Of a stretch of 5,065 nucleotides of DNA, positions 4,718 through 5,065 are shown one piece after another. Positions within the stretch are counted from its first letter, which is position 1. Each line of letters begins with the position of its first letter. Location of the stretch: positions 1-5,065 of the forward strand of contig JAADDN010000185.1 of the NCBI GenBank assembly GCA_013153895.1, read 5' to 3'. A model generated the notes under the pieces. It had not been told where the DNA came from. It made no database searches and was given only the letters and a program-made list of their open reading frames with translations. Position numbers and translations under genes: made by a program. Origin of the DNA: Thermoproteota archaeon. GTDB lineage: Archaea > Thermoproteota > Thermoprotei > Thermoproteales > Thermocladiaceae.

Positions 4718-5065
4718 TACAATTATCACATTTTGAGTTCAATATGAGGTTTAGAAGTGTATTATGATCATAATAACATACATAGACATCACATATCTTA
4801 GCAATCTTGAAACATATCTCAAGCTTTCTCAATAAGCCTCCTGTAACATCAACATACTTTTCACATCTTAGATCTATAATATTGGTAAGATCATCAGCAC
4901 TCAATACTGTTATAGTCTTACCATCTTTATTGATTATACCTCTCTCACGTATTGTAAATATTGCTAACCTAGGTCTAAACTTGAGAGATAGTATATACAT
5001 TAGGTCATCACTACTCACAATATAAGCTCCATCATTAATATATGTTATATCACCATGAATGATAG
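4695..5065 (-). CDS. Isopentenyl phosphate kinase, C-terminal part (5' end outside window)
   Basis: The frame is open from the right edge to TAG at 4695-4697, giving 122 residues of an amino-acid-kinase-family protein. Isopentenyl phosphate kinase turns isopentenyl phosphate into isopentenyl diphosphate with ATP in the cytoplasm, the last step of the archaeal mevalonate route to lipid precursors. Motifs are in family order: HGD (visible residues 3-5), VSSDDL (16-21, compare IISGDD), IFT plus a following G (35-42), and DVTGGLLRK (72-80, compare DVTGGM..K). Some glycine and aspartate positions are degenerate: TIRERG replaces TDVDG, the usual NG is YY, and the final GT is CT. The true start lies beyond the window; an internal GTG at 5018 is not it, because HGD lies upstream. 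Another kinase of this fold is possible, but DVTGG with HGD favours IPK. Confidence 0.75.
   Translation of the reverse strand, partial: IIHGDITYINDGAYIVSSDDLMYILSLKFRPRLAIFTIRERGIINKDGKTITVLSADDLTNIIDLRCEKYVDVTGGLLRKLEICFKIAKICDVYVCYYDHNTLLNLILNSKCDNCTKIVSNI

Noticed and set aside
4807..5025. Plus-strand open frame over the kinase gene
   Set aside because: It is antisense to the conserved DVTGG and SSDD motifs of the kinase.

Overview
The window looks like chromosomal DNA from an AT-rich hyperthermophilic archaeon of the Thermoproteota (Crenarchaeota), perhaps Desulfurococcales-like; the species cannot be fixed. The evidence is a very GC-rich tRNA in AT-rich surroundings, AGA/AGG and ATA codon preference, TATA boxes about 26 bp before start codons with no leader (leaderless transcripts), several GTG starts, an archaeal-type prepilin, a type IV pilus platform protein, an archaeosine-transglycosylase-like enzyme and an isopentenyl phosphate kinase.

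Left region, 1-2172: a pilus-type surface or secretion locus. Three tightly packed minus-strand genes (930 to beyond position 1, with 1-nt spacers) encode a class III signal-peptide prepilin and two small proteins with N-terminal hydrophobic helices. Divergent from them, on the plus strand, are two membrane proteins that look like the N-terminal and C-terminal halves of one TadC/FlaJ-type platform protein. The reading frame of the second half stays open back into the first, so this is either a split gene or a frameshifted one. No assembly ATPase lies in the window.

Middle region, 2173-3598: tRNA-Cys(GCA) on plus, then a minus-strand two-gene unit transcribed toward it. The first gene encodes a short TGT-superfamily protein that keeps both catalytic aspartates but lacks the usual zinc site and any PUA domain. 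The second encodes a 113-residue SWIM zinc-finger protein whose reading frame runs into the tRNA gene in antisense. This pair is the best candidate here for an undescribed nucleic-acid base-modification module; that role is inference.

Right region, 3599-5065: a divergent promoter region; a 337-residue membrane-anchored extracytoplasmic protein with 13 N-glycosylation sequons and no recognised family; and, converging on it with a 23-bp overlap, the C-terminal part of a divergent isopentenyl phosphate kinase (archaeal mevalonate pathway) cut by the right edge. No CRISPR array, insertion sequence or clear terminator was seen. Every stretch over 300 bases is covered by a gene.
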